Part shown: positions 1 through 8,000 of the stretch, one piece after another
Position numbering within the stretch: position 1 is the first letter of the stretch
How the letters are laid out: every line of letters starts with the position of its first letter
Source: Allobrachymonas sp.
Lineage (GTDB): Bacteria > Pseudomonadota > Gammaproteobacteria > Burkholderiales > Burkholderiaceae_C
Direction of reading: 5' to 3'
Length of the DNA: 10,748 bases
Assembly: GCA_012036375.1 (NCBI GenBank)
Contig: JAAUOI010000078.1
Location: 1 to 10,748 of the forward strand
Notes under the pieces: model-generated
What the model saw: the letters and a program-made list of their open reading frames with translations, nothing else
What the model was told of the DNA's origin: nothing
Database searches by the model: none
Position numbers and translations under genes: made by a program

Positions 1-145
1 GCGAGTGGATTTTCGAGTCAGTTTTGGCCGCATTTTGGAAGTCGTAGCGGTGCTACGGCTGAGAAAATGAGGACGAAAAAAGGCCGAAAAGACACCGCGA
101 GAGCACGCGCAGGCGCGAAGCGCCGCCTAATGGACAATCTCGGTT
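1..145 (+). repeat. MITE-like palindromic element, copy 1 (left end outside window)
   Basis: This stretch matches the reverse complement of 1310-1453 almost base for base. I see one single-base indel (a longer A run near 74-80) and a few substitutions near 105. Its right end is the terminal repeat CCTAATGGACAATCTCGGTT at 126-145. The outer end, about 33 bp by comparison with copy 2, is cut off by the window edge. At the centre is a perfect small hairpin, CGTAGC (43-48), loop GGT, GCTACG (52-57), and a second one, GGCGC-GAA-GCGCC, lies near 112-124. There is no room for a transposase gene, so if the element moves it is non-autonomous. The base pair just outside its right end is GA, unlike the TA next to copy 2. 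Confidence 0.8.
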
Positions 146-1325
146 GAATACTCTTCCTCACCATCCCAACCGCCAGCCAGCCAGCGCACGCTTTCTTCCC
201 AACCTATCAAGTCAAGCTCCAAATCGGTAAAAGCACCGGCCTTGCCCAAGTCAAATGCTCTGGCATTAAGCGGCGCATGGGGATCAAGATTCGACAGAAA
301 AGGCGGCAAGTCCGGAAACAAGAGCCGATCGGGTGTCATGGGTGGTGCGTAGCCCCAAAGTGCCCTACCCCTTTGCATGGCCGCCTCCCATTCAGGCGAA
401 TCAGGCCCATCGAACACCAAGCCAACGCCTTTGGCCGCAACTACCCGCCGCTCCAACTCACATACCTGCCCAAAGCGAATCAGAACGCTTGCAAAGCGCA
501 CCTCATCCGCCTCCAACCCGAGCTGCAGCGTCACCGAATCGGGCAGATACCAACCGTGGCCGCTGGCGGCGGTGCGCTCGCGTATTTGCTTGCATAGCCT
601 TATATAAAGCGAGCGCAGGTGCGCTGCCCACTGCGCGAGGCTCTGCGGCAACACGTCAGCATCGGCTTGGCCGCTTAGTAAATCCCAAGTCGATGGCGTG
701 AAAAGCGTTTGCTCACTGGAATACGCAGGCTGCGGCCACGGCAGATTACTCGGCCAGCGCTGCAAAGCATGCTGCGCCAACACAACCGCCATCGACCGCA
801 GGCGCTTGAGCGGCGGCGCACTGATTTCCACAAATTGCGGCATGCCGCGCGGCAGGTATTTGGGGCGCTGCGCCCTTTCAGCCCCGAGCCACTCAGCCAT
901 GGGCGTGTGCGGTCGGGAGGCCAGTAGCCGTTGCTAGGTTGCGCATGTACAGCTCGCTGCATCCGTTTGCGCAGTTGACGGCTCGCGCCTGGGTCAATCT
1001 GCGAGACTGTCACATTCACAGCCTCGCCATTCGAGCAATCCACACGCCAAACGCTTTCAACCGACGTACCATGCAAGCGGTGGTCACTCGAATGCGCACT
1101 GAAATACCACTTCACTTCTGGCTCGCAGCGCACGACTTCCCTACGGCCATAGCTTAAGCGCTCACCTGCATGCCCTGCATAGCGCGCCCCCACGCGAATC
1201 GTCAGCCAGAACCGCAGCAAATGCCCCGGCAAACTGGGGCGAACCAGCTGCCAAGTCTGCTCCAAGCGCCCTAAAGCCTGCATCAGCAAGCGTTCATGCT
1301 CTGGATTTAAACCGAGATTGTCCAT
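127..1325 (-). CDS. Protein of unknown function between two inverted MITE copies; one frameshift as sequenced
   Basis: I do not recognise this protein. Two overlapping minus-strand frames join into one protein of about 399 residues if one base is restored near 920-935. The first frame runs from ATG at 1325 through a segment ending ...RAVHAQPSN. The second carries on as RLLASRPHTPMAEWLG and ends in EIVH at 127. The second frame has a stop (TAG) just upstream of the junction, so a single missing base explains the break. I see no signal peptide, clear membrane helix or catalytic motif. The chain is rich in Trp, Arg and Leu, and the C-terminal third is acidic. The start ATG lies inside the terminal repeat of copy 2, and the stop TAG with the last four codons lies inside that of copy 1. 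There is no good ribosome binding site before the ATG. The true start may be internal, for example ATG about 14 codons in. It could be a host gene hit by repeats on both sides, or cargo. Confidence 0.5.
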
Positions 1326-1486
1326 TAGGCGGCGCTTCGCGCCTGCGCACGCTCTCGCGGTGTCTTTTCGGCCATTTTCGTCCTCATTTTCTCAGCCGTA
1401 GCACCGCTACGACTTCCAAAATGCGGCCAAAACTGACTCGAAAATCCACTCGCGATAGTCCCACGCCCTAATGGACAATCTCGGTT
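1310..1486 (-). repeat. MITE-like palindromic element, copy 2 (complete, 177 bp)
   Basis: The element is bounded by perfect 20-bp terminal inverted repeats: AACCGAGATTGTCCATTAGG at 1310-1329 and its reverse complement at 1467-1486. The dinucleotide TA lies immediately outside both ends (1308-1309 and 1487-1488), as expected for a TA target duplication of the IS630/Tc1-mariner type. That family assignment is inference. The interior is itself a rough palindrome: the TTTTGGCC side pairs imperfectly with the GGCCGAAAA side. A perfect CGTAGC/GCTACG hairpin (1397-1411) sits close to the midpoint of the element. No transposase is encoded. The stop codon TAA of the neighbouring acetyltransferase gene (1486-1488) straddles the right boundary. 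Confidence 0.8.
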
Positions 1487-2352
1487 TAATCTGCCTGGTT
1501 TTCCTGCGCCAACGCCACGCCTTGGCGAATATCTTGTACAGCAGCGAGAAATTCCCAGAACTGCAAGGCGCGTAGTTTGAGGCGGTAGTCCACCAAACCA
1601 ATACCGTCGGCCACCGCATCTTTGACTGCTGTTTCGACCCGATCACTAAAATCTTGTGCAGGTAGACGAATGTGAGCCTCCACTTCTCCACCATGGCTCT
1701 CCACCACAGCACCCGCCTTACGGGCGATTTTGAGCATGGGCTCGTTTTCACTCAAGGCATGGATGAACAGCAAATCCACACCTTCGGCGCGAGCATGCAG
1801 CATGGCGCGTTTGAACAGCAAAGTGCCCAAGCCCTTGCCCCGTGCCTGTGCAAGCACCGACACGCCAAACTCTGCACAACTGGCGCATGTGGGGTCGCTT
1901 GTTAGCGCCAAATGCGCTTGGGCTATCAGCTGTAAACGGCGATTGAAAATGCCATAAATTTCATCGCGCTCAAAGTTCAAATTGGCGACGTACTTGGCAA
2001 TCTGCTCATCGCTGGCATGGTAGCCAAAACGCAAATAACGGTCTTGTGTGCTCAAAGCCAGTAAATGGCTTTTGATCAGGCGGCGATGGCGCTCTGACAG
2101 CGCACGAATCGGCACCAGCGTGGGCTCGGCTGCCGATGTCATGCTCACGACTAGCCCTCGCTCATCCTCCTGCGAATAGGCTTGCTCATTACGACCCGCT
2201 TCAATTTCAGCAGCACCGCTGGCCGGATCAATGGCTGGCATCGCACTGGCTTTTTCGCGCACATGCTCATGCCCTCGCCAAAATTCCCGAGGAACTTCGA
2301 GCGTGGCTTGCAGGAGGCGCTTGGTCTGACGCATGGTCTGAGTATCGAGCAT
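1486..2352 (-). CDS. GNAT-family N-acetyltransferase
   Basis: The 288-residue protein is a predicted cytoplasmic acetyl-CoA-dependent acyltransferase. The acetyl-CoA pyrophosphate loop (motif A) is visible at residues 166-178 as VLAQARGKGLG, matching the R/QxxGxG signature. It is followed by an amphipathic helix (TLLFKRAMLHARAEG) and a strand (VDLLFIHAL) as in the GNAT fold. The first 75 residues are a low-homology extension, and residues 230-288 add a helical tail. The acceptor substrate cannot be deduced. The segment RALSERHRRLIKSHLLALSTQDRYLRFGY resembles acetyltransferases related to the C-terminal domain of Pat/AcuA-like enzymes, but I would not name it further. There is no Shine-Dalgarno sequence before ATG 2352, and a good promoter ends six bases upstream, so the mRNA may be leaderless. 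A MITE copy abuts the 3' end and supplies the last base of the stop codon, so the natural C-terminus could have been slightly altered. Confidence 0.8.
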   Translation of the reverse strand: MLDTQTMRQTKRLLQATLEVPREFWRGHEHVREKASAMPAIDPASGAAEIEAGRNEQAYSQEDERGLVVSMTSAAEPTLVPIRALSERHRRLIKSHLLALSTQDRYLRFGYHASDEQIAKYVANLNFERDEIYGIFNRRLQLIAQAHLALTSDPTCASCAEFGVSVLAQARGKGLGTLLFKRAMLHARAEGVDLLFIHALSENEPMLKIARKAGAVVESHGGEVEAHIRLPAQDFSDRVETAVKDAVADGIGLVDYRLKLRALQFWEFLAAVQDIRQGVALAQENQAD

Positions 2353-2358
2353 GGCTTA

Positions 2359-2386
2359 AATATAAGGGTTAACCCGTGTTACTCAA
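2359..2386 (-). promoter_or_regulatory. Candidate sigma-70 promoter of the acetyltransferase gene with palindromic spacer
   Basis: On the minus strand TTGAGT (2386-2381) and TATATT (2364-2359) are separated by 16 bp. The spacer contains the perfect palindrome GGGTTAACCC (2366-2375), a possible operator. The base six nucleotides past the -10 box is the A of the ATG at 2352, so transcription would begin at or next to the start codon. The boxes are near consensus but this is a visual call. Confidence 0.4.
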
Positions 2387-2513
2387 GGCCGTTGGGCAGG
2401 TTTAGGGTCAGATGTCTAGATGGTTACTTGATGATCTTTAAGACATTTTTGGCAGTTGGCCTTGAGGCCACCCTTTATGAAATATGCGTGGAGTGCTATT
2501 AAATATGTAGTGA
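2376..2513. other. Intergenic stretch between the Lrp-type regulator and acetyltransferase genes
   Basis: Apart from the acetyltransferase promoter at its left edge, I see only a weak GGCC-TTGA-GGCC hairpin near 2458-2470. It has no T-run and is not a convincing terminator. The stretch is AT-richer than the flanking genes and has no supported ORF. Confidence 0.4.
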
Positions 2514-2987
2514 CTAAAGAGGCAGTGCTGTGGTGGATTTCACGCTGTCCAACTGAAAACTCGTTTTGCAGTCTTGCACGCTAGGATGCTTGAGCAGCGT
2601 ATCCATCACAAAGCGCGAGTAGGCTTGCATGTCGCTGACCATCACTTTCAATAAATAGTCCATTTCTCCAGTGAGTGCGGCGCATTCGACCACCTCGGGC
2701 CAAGTTTGCACGGCGGCGCGAAACATATCCATCGGGTTACGTTTGTGACTTTCGGTGTGTTTTTCAAGCCTCACGCTCATGTAAGCTACCAGTCCTAAGC
2801 CGATGCTGCTGGGTTTGAGCAGAGCCACATATTTGTCAATGATGCCCAATTCTTCCATGCGCTTGGTGCGTCGCAGCACTGCACTGGCTGAGAGACCAAT
2901 TTGCTCGGCGATCAGATCGTAAGTGGCTCTACCATCTTGCTGCAAGATGCGCAAAATGGCGGTGTCTAGCTTGTCGAGTGCTTCCAT
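2514..2987 (-). CDS. Lrp/AsnC-family transcriptional regulator
   Basis: The 157-residue protein has the usual Lrp/AsnC length and architecture. An N-terminal winged helix-turn-helix (residues 2-55: LDKLDTAILRILQQDGR, then recognition helix LSASAVLRRTKRMEELGII) is followed by a RAM ligand-binding domain (about 65-145, including ALTGEMDYLLKV). Such proteins form dimers or octamers that sense amino acids and act at promoters. It is transcribed divergently from hpd, a common arrangement in which the regulator controls aromatic amino acid catabolism in response to tyrosine or phenylalanine; that role here is inference. I chose the ATG at 2987 because MEALDKLDTAILRIL is the typical family start. 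A TTG at 3014 would add nine residues unlike the family. No strong ribosome binding site is seen. No frameshift is visible in this gene. Confidence 0.88.
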   Translation of the reverse strand: MEALDKLDTAILRILQQDGRATYDLIAEQIGLSASAVLRRTKRMEELGIIDKYVALLKPSSIGLGLVAYMSVRLEKHTESHKRNPMDMFRAAVQTWPEVVECAALTGEMDYLLKVMVSDMQAYSRFVMDTLLKHPSVQDCKTSFQLDSVKSTTALPL

Positions 2988-3008
2988 GAGCTGAGTTTTG
3001 CATGAAAA

Positions 3009-3044
3009 CTGCAAATTACTGCAATTTCAGGACGAAATTTGCAG
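3009..3044. promoter_or_regulatory. Candidate operator: repeated CTGCAAATT / AATTTGCAG motifs
   Basis: CTGCAAATT at 3009-3017 and its exact reverse complement AATTTGCAG at 3036-3044 form a dyad. A related direct copy, CTGCAATTT, lies at 3019-3027. The motifs sit between the divergent lrp-type and hpd genes, where an Lrp-family protein would bind multiple phased sites. Assignment to the adjacent regulator is inference. Confidence 0.45.
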
Positions 3045-3046
3045 GA

Positions 3047-3075
3047 AAAATGAATTCGCTTGAATTTACAGTCAA
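3047..3075 (-). promoter_or_regulatory. Weak candidate promoter for the Lrp-type gene
   Basis: On the minus strand TTGACT (3075-3070) is followed after 17 bp by CATTTT (3052-3047). The -35 box is near consensus and the -10 box is poor. The repeated TGCAAATT motifs lie just downstream, so binding there could repress the regulator's own gene. Confidence 0.25.
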
Positions 3076-3084
3076 AAAATTGAC
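3071..3084. promoter_or_regulatory. Perfect palindrome GTCAA-AAAA-TTGAC upstream of hpd
   Basis: This 14-bp palindrome ends 23 bp before the hpd start codon. Each arm contains a TTGAC core pointing outward. The plus-strand copy is too close to hpd to serve as its -35 box, so the palindrome is more likely a protein-binding site. No clear hpd promoter could be assigned. Confidence 0.35.
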
Positions 3085-3107
3085 TTTAACTCCTGAGAAA
3101 GCCCCGC

Positions 3108-4210
3108 ATGAATCCTGCCAACACGCCAGACAACCCCATGGGCACTGCTGGATTTGAGTTCATTGAATACGCCGCTCCCGATCCCAAAGCCATGGGCGAA
3201 TTGTTTGAGCGTATGGGCTTTAAGCCGATTGCCAAACATCGGCACAAGGCCGTTTTGTTGTACCGCCAAGGCGGCATCAATTTCATCGTCAATGCCGAGC
3301 CGGATTCGTTTGCGCAACGCTTTGCGCGGCTGCACGGGCCGAGCATTTGCGCGATTGCGTTTCGTGTACAGGATGCCAAGTTTGCGCATGAGCGTGCTGT
3401 GAGCTTGGGCGCGTGGAGCTATGCAGGCACGGCGGGACCGGGTGAGCTGAATATTCCGGCCATCAAAGGCATTGGCGACAGCGTGATTTATTTTGTCGAC
3501 AAATGGCGTGGCAAAAATGGCGCGAAAGAGGGCGATTTAGGCAACATCAGTTTCTTTGATGTGGACTTTGAGCCTCTGCCCGGCGTCACGCAGGCAGATT
3601 TGAATCCTGCTGGTCACGGCCTGACTTACATTGATCACCTGACCCATAACGTGCACCGAGGCCGCATGAACGAATGGGCTGAGTTCTACGAGCGCCTGTT
3701 TAACTTCCGTGAAGTGCGCTACTTTGACATTGAGGGTCAAGCGACTGGCGTGAAAAGCAAAGCCATGACCAGCCCCTGCGGCCAAATCCGGATTCCAATC
3801 AATGAAGAGGGTAACGAAAAAGCGGGGCAGATTCAAGAATACTTGGATCGCTATCGTGGCGAAGGCATCCAGCATATTGCAATGGGTTCAACGAATTTGT
3901 ACGACACGGTGGACGCGCTGCAAATGGCAGGTATCAAGCTCTTGCAAACCAGCGAGACCTATTACGAGCTGCTACCGGGGCGCATTCCAGGTCACGCTGA
4001 AGACATCGTGGGTTTGAAGAGCCGCAACATCTTGGTCGATGGCAACAAAGATGAGCTGCTGCTACAAATTTTCAGTGAAACCAACTTGGCCCCATCTTTT
4101 TTGAGTTCATTCAACGCAAAGGTAACGAGGGCTTTGGCGAAGGCAATTTCAAAGCGCTGTTTGAGACTATGGAGTTAGATCAGTTGCGACGCGGTGCATT
4201 GAAAGTTTGA
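3108..4210 (+). CDS. hpd: 4-hydroxyphenylpyruvate dioxygenase (one frameshift near the 3' end)
   Basis: Hpd is a cytoplasmic Fe(II) dioxygenase that converts 4-hydroxyphenylpyruvate to homogentisate in tyrosine breakdown. Restoring one base gives 367 residues, within the usual bacterial length. The N-terminal vicinal-oxygen-chelate domain spans about 13-135 and the catalytic domain about 170-340. Iron ligands are His177 in YIDHLTHNV, His256 in GIQHIAMGS, and the Glu of FFEFIQRKG. As sequenced, the frame breaks at TTGGCCCC (4086-4093). The raw frame ends at 4178 with an unrelated tail. The family C-terminus, FFEFIQRKGNEGFGEGNF... to ...RRGALKV, is read in the next frame and stops at TGA 4208-4210. 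TTGGGCCCC would give the expected L-G-P. The break therefore removes the third iron ligand unless it is a sequencing error, which I think more likely. phhA follows 11 bp downstream, indicating an operon. Confidence 0.93.
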
Positions 4211-4221
4211 AGGCAAGCACC

Positions 4222-5069
4222 ATGGCGATGCAACCTGTGATTTATGGTCAATCTGATCGCTTACCGCGAGGTGATTATTCGCGTTGCAATAGCGATTACA
4301 CCTGTGCGCAAGACCATGCCAGCTACACTGTGCAAGACCACGACATTTGGGTGCAGCTCTATGCGCGGCAAACGCAGCTACTGCCCGGGTTAGCCGCGCA
4401 GCGCTTCATTGACTTACTGCCGCAGCTTGATGCCGCTCGAGGTATTCCACAGTTTGAAGACATCAATGCGCGATTGATGATGGCCACGGGCTGGCAACTC
4501 GTTGGCGTGCCGGGGTTGATTCCGGAGGTGCCGTTTTTCACGCTACTGGCGCATCGCAAGTTCCCAGTGACGACTTGGATTCGCACTGCACAAGAAATGG
4601 AGTATGTGGTCGAGCCAGATATTTTCCATGATCTGTTTGGTCATGTGCCTCTGCTGTTTGATGCGAGCTATGCCGATCACATCGAGGCTTACGGACAAGG
4701 CGCGTTGAAGGCGCATGCGCTAGAGCAAACCGATCTAACTTGCCATGCCGCAGTGGAGCATTTATCGCGTTTGTACTGGTACACGATTGAGTTTGGTTTA
4801 CTTTGCGAGGCAAATGGCTATCGTGCTTACGGCGCTGGTATTTTGAGTAGCCCCGGTGAATTGGCGCACAGCGTAACCGCACTACTGCCCAAGCGTTGCC
4901 GCTAACGAATACCCAAGAGCTGCTGCAATGCATGGCATCCAGCTACAAAATTGACAGCTTTCAATCGCAGTACTTTGTGATTGAAAGCTTTGAAGCCTTG
5001 CTCAGGTTGACTGCGCCAGACTTTACGCCGCATTACCAAAGCCTAGCCAAGGCGCGTGCAGCCGTCTAA
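4222..5069 (+). CDS. phhA: Phenylalanine 4-monooxygenase (one frameshift near the 3' end)
   Basis: PhhA is a tetrahydropterin-dependent non-haem iron hydroxylase turning phenylalanine into tyrosine. The joined protein is 282 residues, normal for the bacterial enzyme. The iron site is clear: His136 and His141 in FHDLFGHVPLL, and Glu190 in LYWYTIEFGL. The substrate/pterin pocket region PGLIPEVPFFTLLAHRKFP lies at 97-115. I chose ATG 4222, preceded by GAAGG at 4209-4213; an in-frame TTG at 4207 overlaps the hpd stop and is less likely. The raw frame stops at 4905 after ALLPKRCR, but a -1 change near 4894-4897 (CGTTG where CGTTTG would be read as R-L) restores RLPLTNTQELL... through YFVIESFEALL to TAA at 5067-5069. 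The pterin dehydratase partner PhhB is not in the window. The gene converges on the hybrid kinase gene with about 20 bp between stops and no evident terminator. Confidence 0.92.
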
Positions 5070-5089
5070 GCCGCAGGCCAAGCTCAATA

Positions 5090-8000
5090 TCAAGACAATT
5101 TCCAATCTTTGAGTGCGGCAAGTGTTTGATCGGTCAGACTGTTGATTCGATTGATCTGTTGCGCTGCATCTTCGGGCCAGCCCAGCGTTTTGCAAGCTTG
5201 CTCGAGTGCAGAGCAAGCGTCTGATAACGCGACTGCCCCCACATTCGATGCTGCACCTTTGAGCGCATGCGCACGTAACGAAAGCAATGCGGCATCGGTA
5301 GTGCCAAGGCTGGCCAAAATATCGCCGCGCCGTCCTGGAGCATCTTGTATGAACAGTCCAACGACCTCGCGTGTCATCGTGCGCTCTTCATCATCGAACT
5401 CTTTGAATTGCTCCAAGCGACTCCAGTCCATCAAGACCGCAGAAGGGTTCAAAGCCTCATTTTTTAAGCCATTTTGGCTAATAGCCGGCGTAGAATCTGC
5501 GCGAAGTGCTATCATTTCAATAGTATCGGAATTGGTTGCTGCATCCACACTCACCCGTGCATACTGCTTCATGCTGCTGGCTAATTCGTCCATGCGCAGT
5601 GGTTTGGGAAGGAAGCCGATCATGCCGGCCTCATGACAGCGTTGGCGGTCTTCTTCCAGCACCGAGGCGGTCAGGGCAATAATGGGAGGTGCCGAATTTC
5701 CATGCGACGCAATGATGTGGCGTGCAGATGCATACCCGTCCATGACCGGCATGTTGGCATCCATCAAAACTGCCGCAAACGGCACGCCGCCGGCTTGTAG
5801 CGAAGCTGCCACCGAGCTGGCAGCCTGTTGTCCATCCATCACCGTGACGGATTCGTACCCCAGCTTGTTGAGCATGCTGACAGCGACTTTGAGATTAACC
5901 AGGTTGTCGTCAGCCACCAAAATGCGCAAACCCTTGCCAAGCAAAGCAGGTGTCTGCATGGGCGTTTTTTCTGCGTGCGACGAATGAGTGGGGGCATACA
6001 AAATGCGCGCCAAGATATTGAACAGCTGCGATTGACGATAGGGCTTGAGCAGCTTGGCTTGGAAATGCAGTGCATCTTCACCCTCTGGCAAACTGCCTGA
6101 GGTCAGCAACACCACGGGCGCTTTGGGCTTGTTGTGATGCAGCGATTTGGCAAACATCATGCCGTCCATCTCCGGCATGTGCATGTCGGTCAATATCACA
6201 TCAGCGTCACGGACAGTAAGCCATTCCAATGCAGGTCGCGCATCGTCAAAACTCACCACATTCATCTTCCAGCGTTTGAGCTGCTTGCTCAAAATTTGCA
6301 GGTTTACTGGCATGTCATCCACGATAACGGCGAGTTTGCCTTCCATGCTGGCCAGCTCCAACACCGAGGTTTCGCTCAGGCTCGGCGCATCGCTGTAATG
6401 CAGGCGAGCGGTGAACCAAAATGTAGAACCTTTGCCCAGCTCAGATTCCACGCCCACTTCGCCCTTCATCAATTCGGCCAAGCGCTTACAAATGGCCAAA
6501 CCCAAACCTGTGCCGCCATATTTCCGAGTGGTCGATGCGTCGACTTGGGTAAACGATTGGAACAGGGCGCTCTGCCGGTCTTTCGGAATGCCAATGCCAC
6601 TGTCTTTGACGCGAAACTCAATCAAGGCTCCCGGAATACGTTCACCATCAATCACGCGTTGCGCATCAAAATCCTCTTTCATGTGAACCGAGACGAGAAT
6701 TTGCCCTTTGTCCGTGAACTTGATGGCATTGCCTAAGAAATTGAGCAAAATTTGCCGCAGGCGCGTGACATCGCCGCGCACCCATTTGGGCACTTCATCG
6801 CCCATATCAACCAGTAGCTCTAAGCTTTTCTCGCGCGCACGTGATGCGCTGATGTCGCAAGCCTCTTCCACCGCGCCTTGAAGCGACAAGGGCTCGTTTT
6901 CCAGATCAAGTTTGCCTGATTCTATTTTTGAATAATCCAAGATGTCGTTGATCACGGCCAAGAGCTGATCGCTTGAGACGCGCATCGTGTGCAGATAATC
7001 CTGCTGCTCTGAATTGAGGGGCGTATCTACCATGAGGGTGGTCATACCCACCACGCCGTTGAGTGGCGTGCGAATTTCATGGCTCATGGTGGCCAAGAAG
7101 GCGGCCTTGGCTTTGGCCGCTTGCAGGGCTTCCTCGCGTGACTCTTCGAGCTGCCGAGTACGCAATGCAACGCGCTCTTCCAAATGCTCGTTGGCATCGA
7201 GCAAGGCAGCTTTTTGCGCTTCAATCGCACTACGGTTGGATTGAATTTCTTCAGCACTGTCATGCAAAGCTTGGGACAGTTCGCGCACCTCGATGATACG
7301 AGCGTTTGATTGCAACTCAGGTACTTGGCCGCGTCCCATGTCTTGCGCGGCTAGCATCAGTGTTTTGATACGCTGTGAGGTACGCCAAGCCAGTAAGGCA
7401 GCCAAAATTGCGCCAAGCGCCACGACAACACCCATCAGCAGCAAGGTGTTTTCCAAAGTGGCCTGCACATCGCCAGAAAAATCCAAAACTGGCGCAGCCA
7501 CAATCAGTGTGAGCGGCAAACCCAAGTGCTCGGCAAATGGCCGCATCGACACCAAAGTTTTGCCGGAAGAGGTTTCAATCACGCCATTGAAACGTTCTCG
7601 TTGTACAGAACCTGTTTTGAGTTTGCCGATCAAAGGCTTCATTTGCGCATAAGCCTCTTTGGCCACTGTATCAGCGCTGCTCAAGGGGCTGAGGCGTTCT
7701 ATTTTGCCTTGTGTCTCGGAGAACAAAGGATCGCCTGTGGAGGAGGCTACGGTGTTGCCCGTGTCATCCACAATCATGGCCACGCCACGCGCAGAAATAT
7801 TGATGATTTGCAGTGCTTCAGCCAGCTGCTTGAGGTACAAATCGCCAGCAAAAACGCCTAGCACGCCACCGTAATCATCAAACACGGGTTGCGCCACAGT
7901 AATGACCAATTGCTTTTTTGATGCCGCGAGATACACCGGCGTGGTAATCCGTTCGCGCTGCGACACGGCTTGTGTGTACCAAGGTCTTAGTCTTGGCTCG

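Noticed and set aside
277..701. Overlapping plus-strand open frames opposite the unknown gene
   Set aside because: Several frames are open at once in GC-rich DNA; composition and codon structure favour the minus-strand gene.
1310..1486. Integron attC site reading of the palindromic repeats
   Set aside because: The ends do not match the RYYYAAC and GTTRRRY core sites, the copies are in opposite orientation, and there is no integrase or cassette array.
1..1486. CRISPR array or restriction/defence island
   Set aside because: There are only two long inverted repeats, no short direct repeats with spacers, and no Cas, nuclease or methylase gene.
1407..1751. Minus-strand open frame running from the acetyltransferase into the MITE
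   Set aside because: It overlaps the acetyltransferase in another frame, has no family features, and its tail is repeat sequence.
6134..6736. 200-codon plus-strand open frame inside the hybrid kinase gene
   Set aside because: It is antisense to the conserved kinase and receiver domains and has no recognisable protein features or ribosome binding site.
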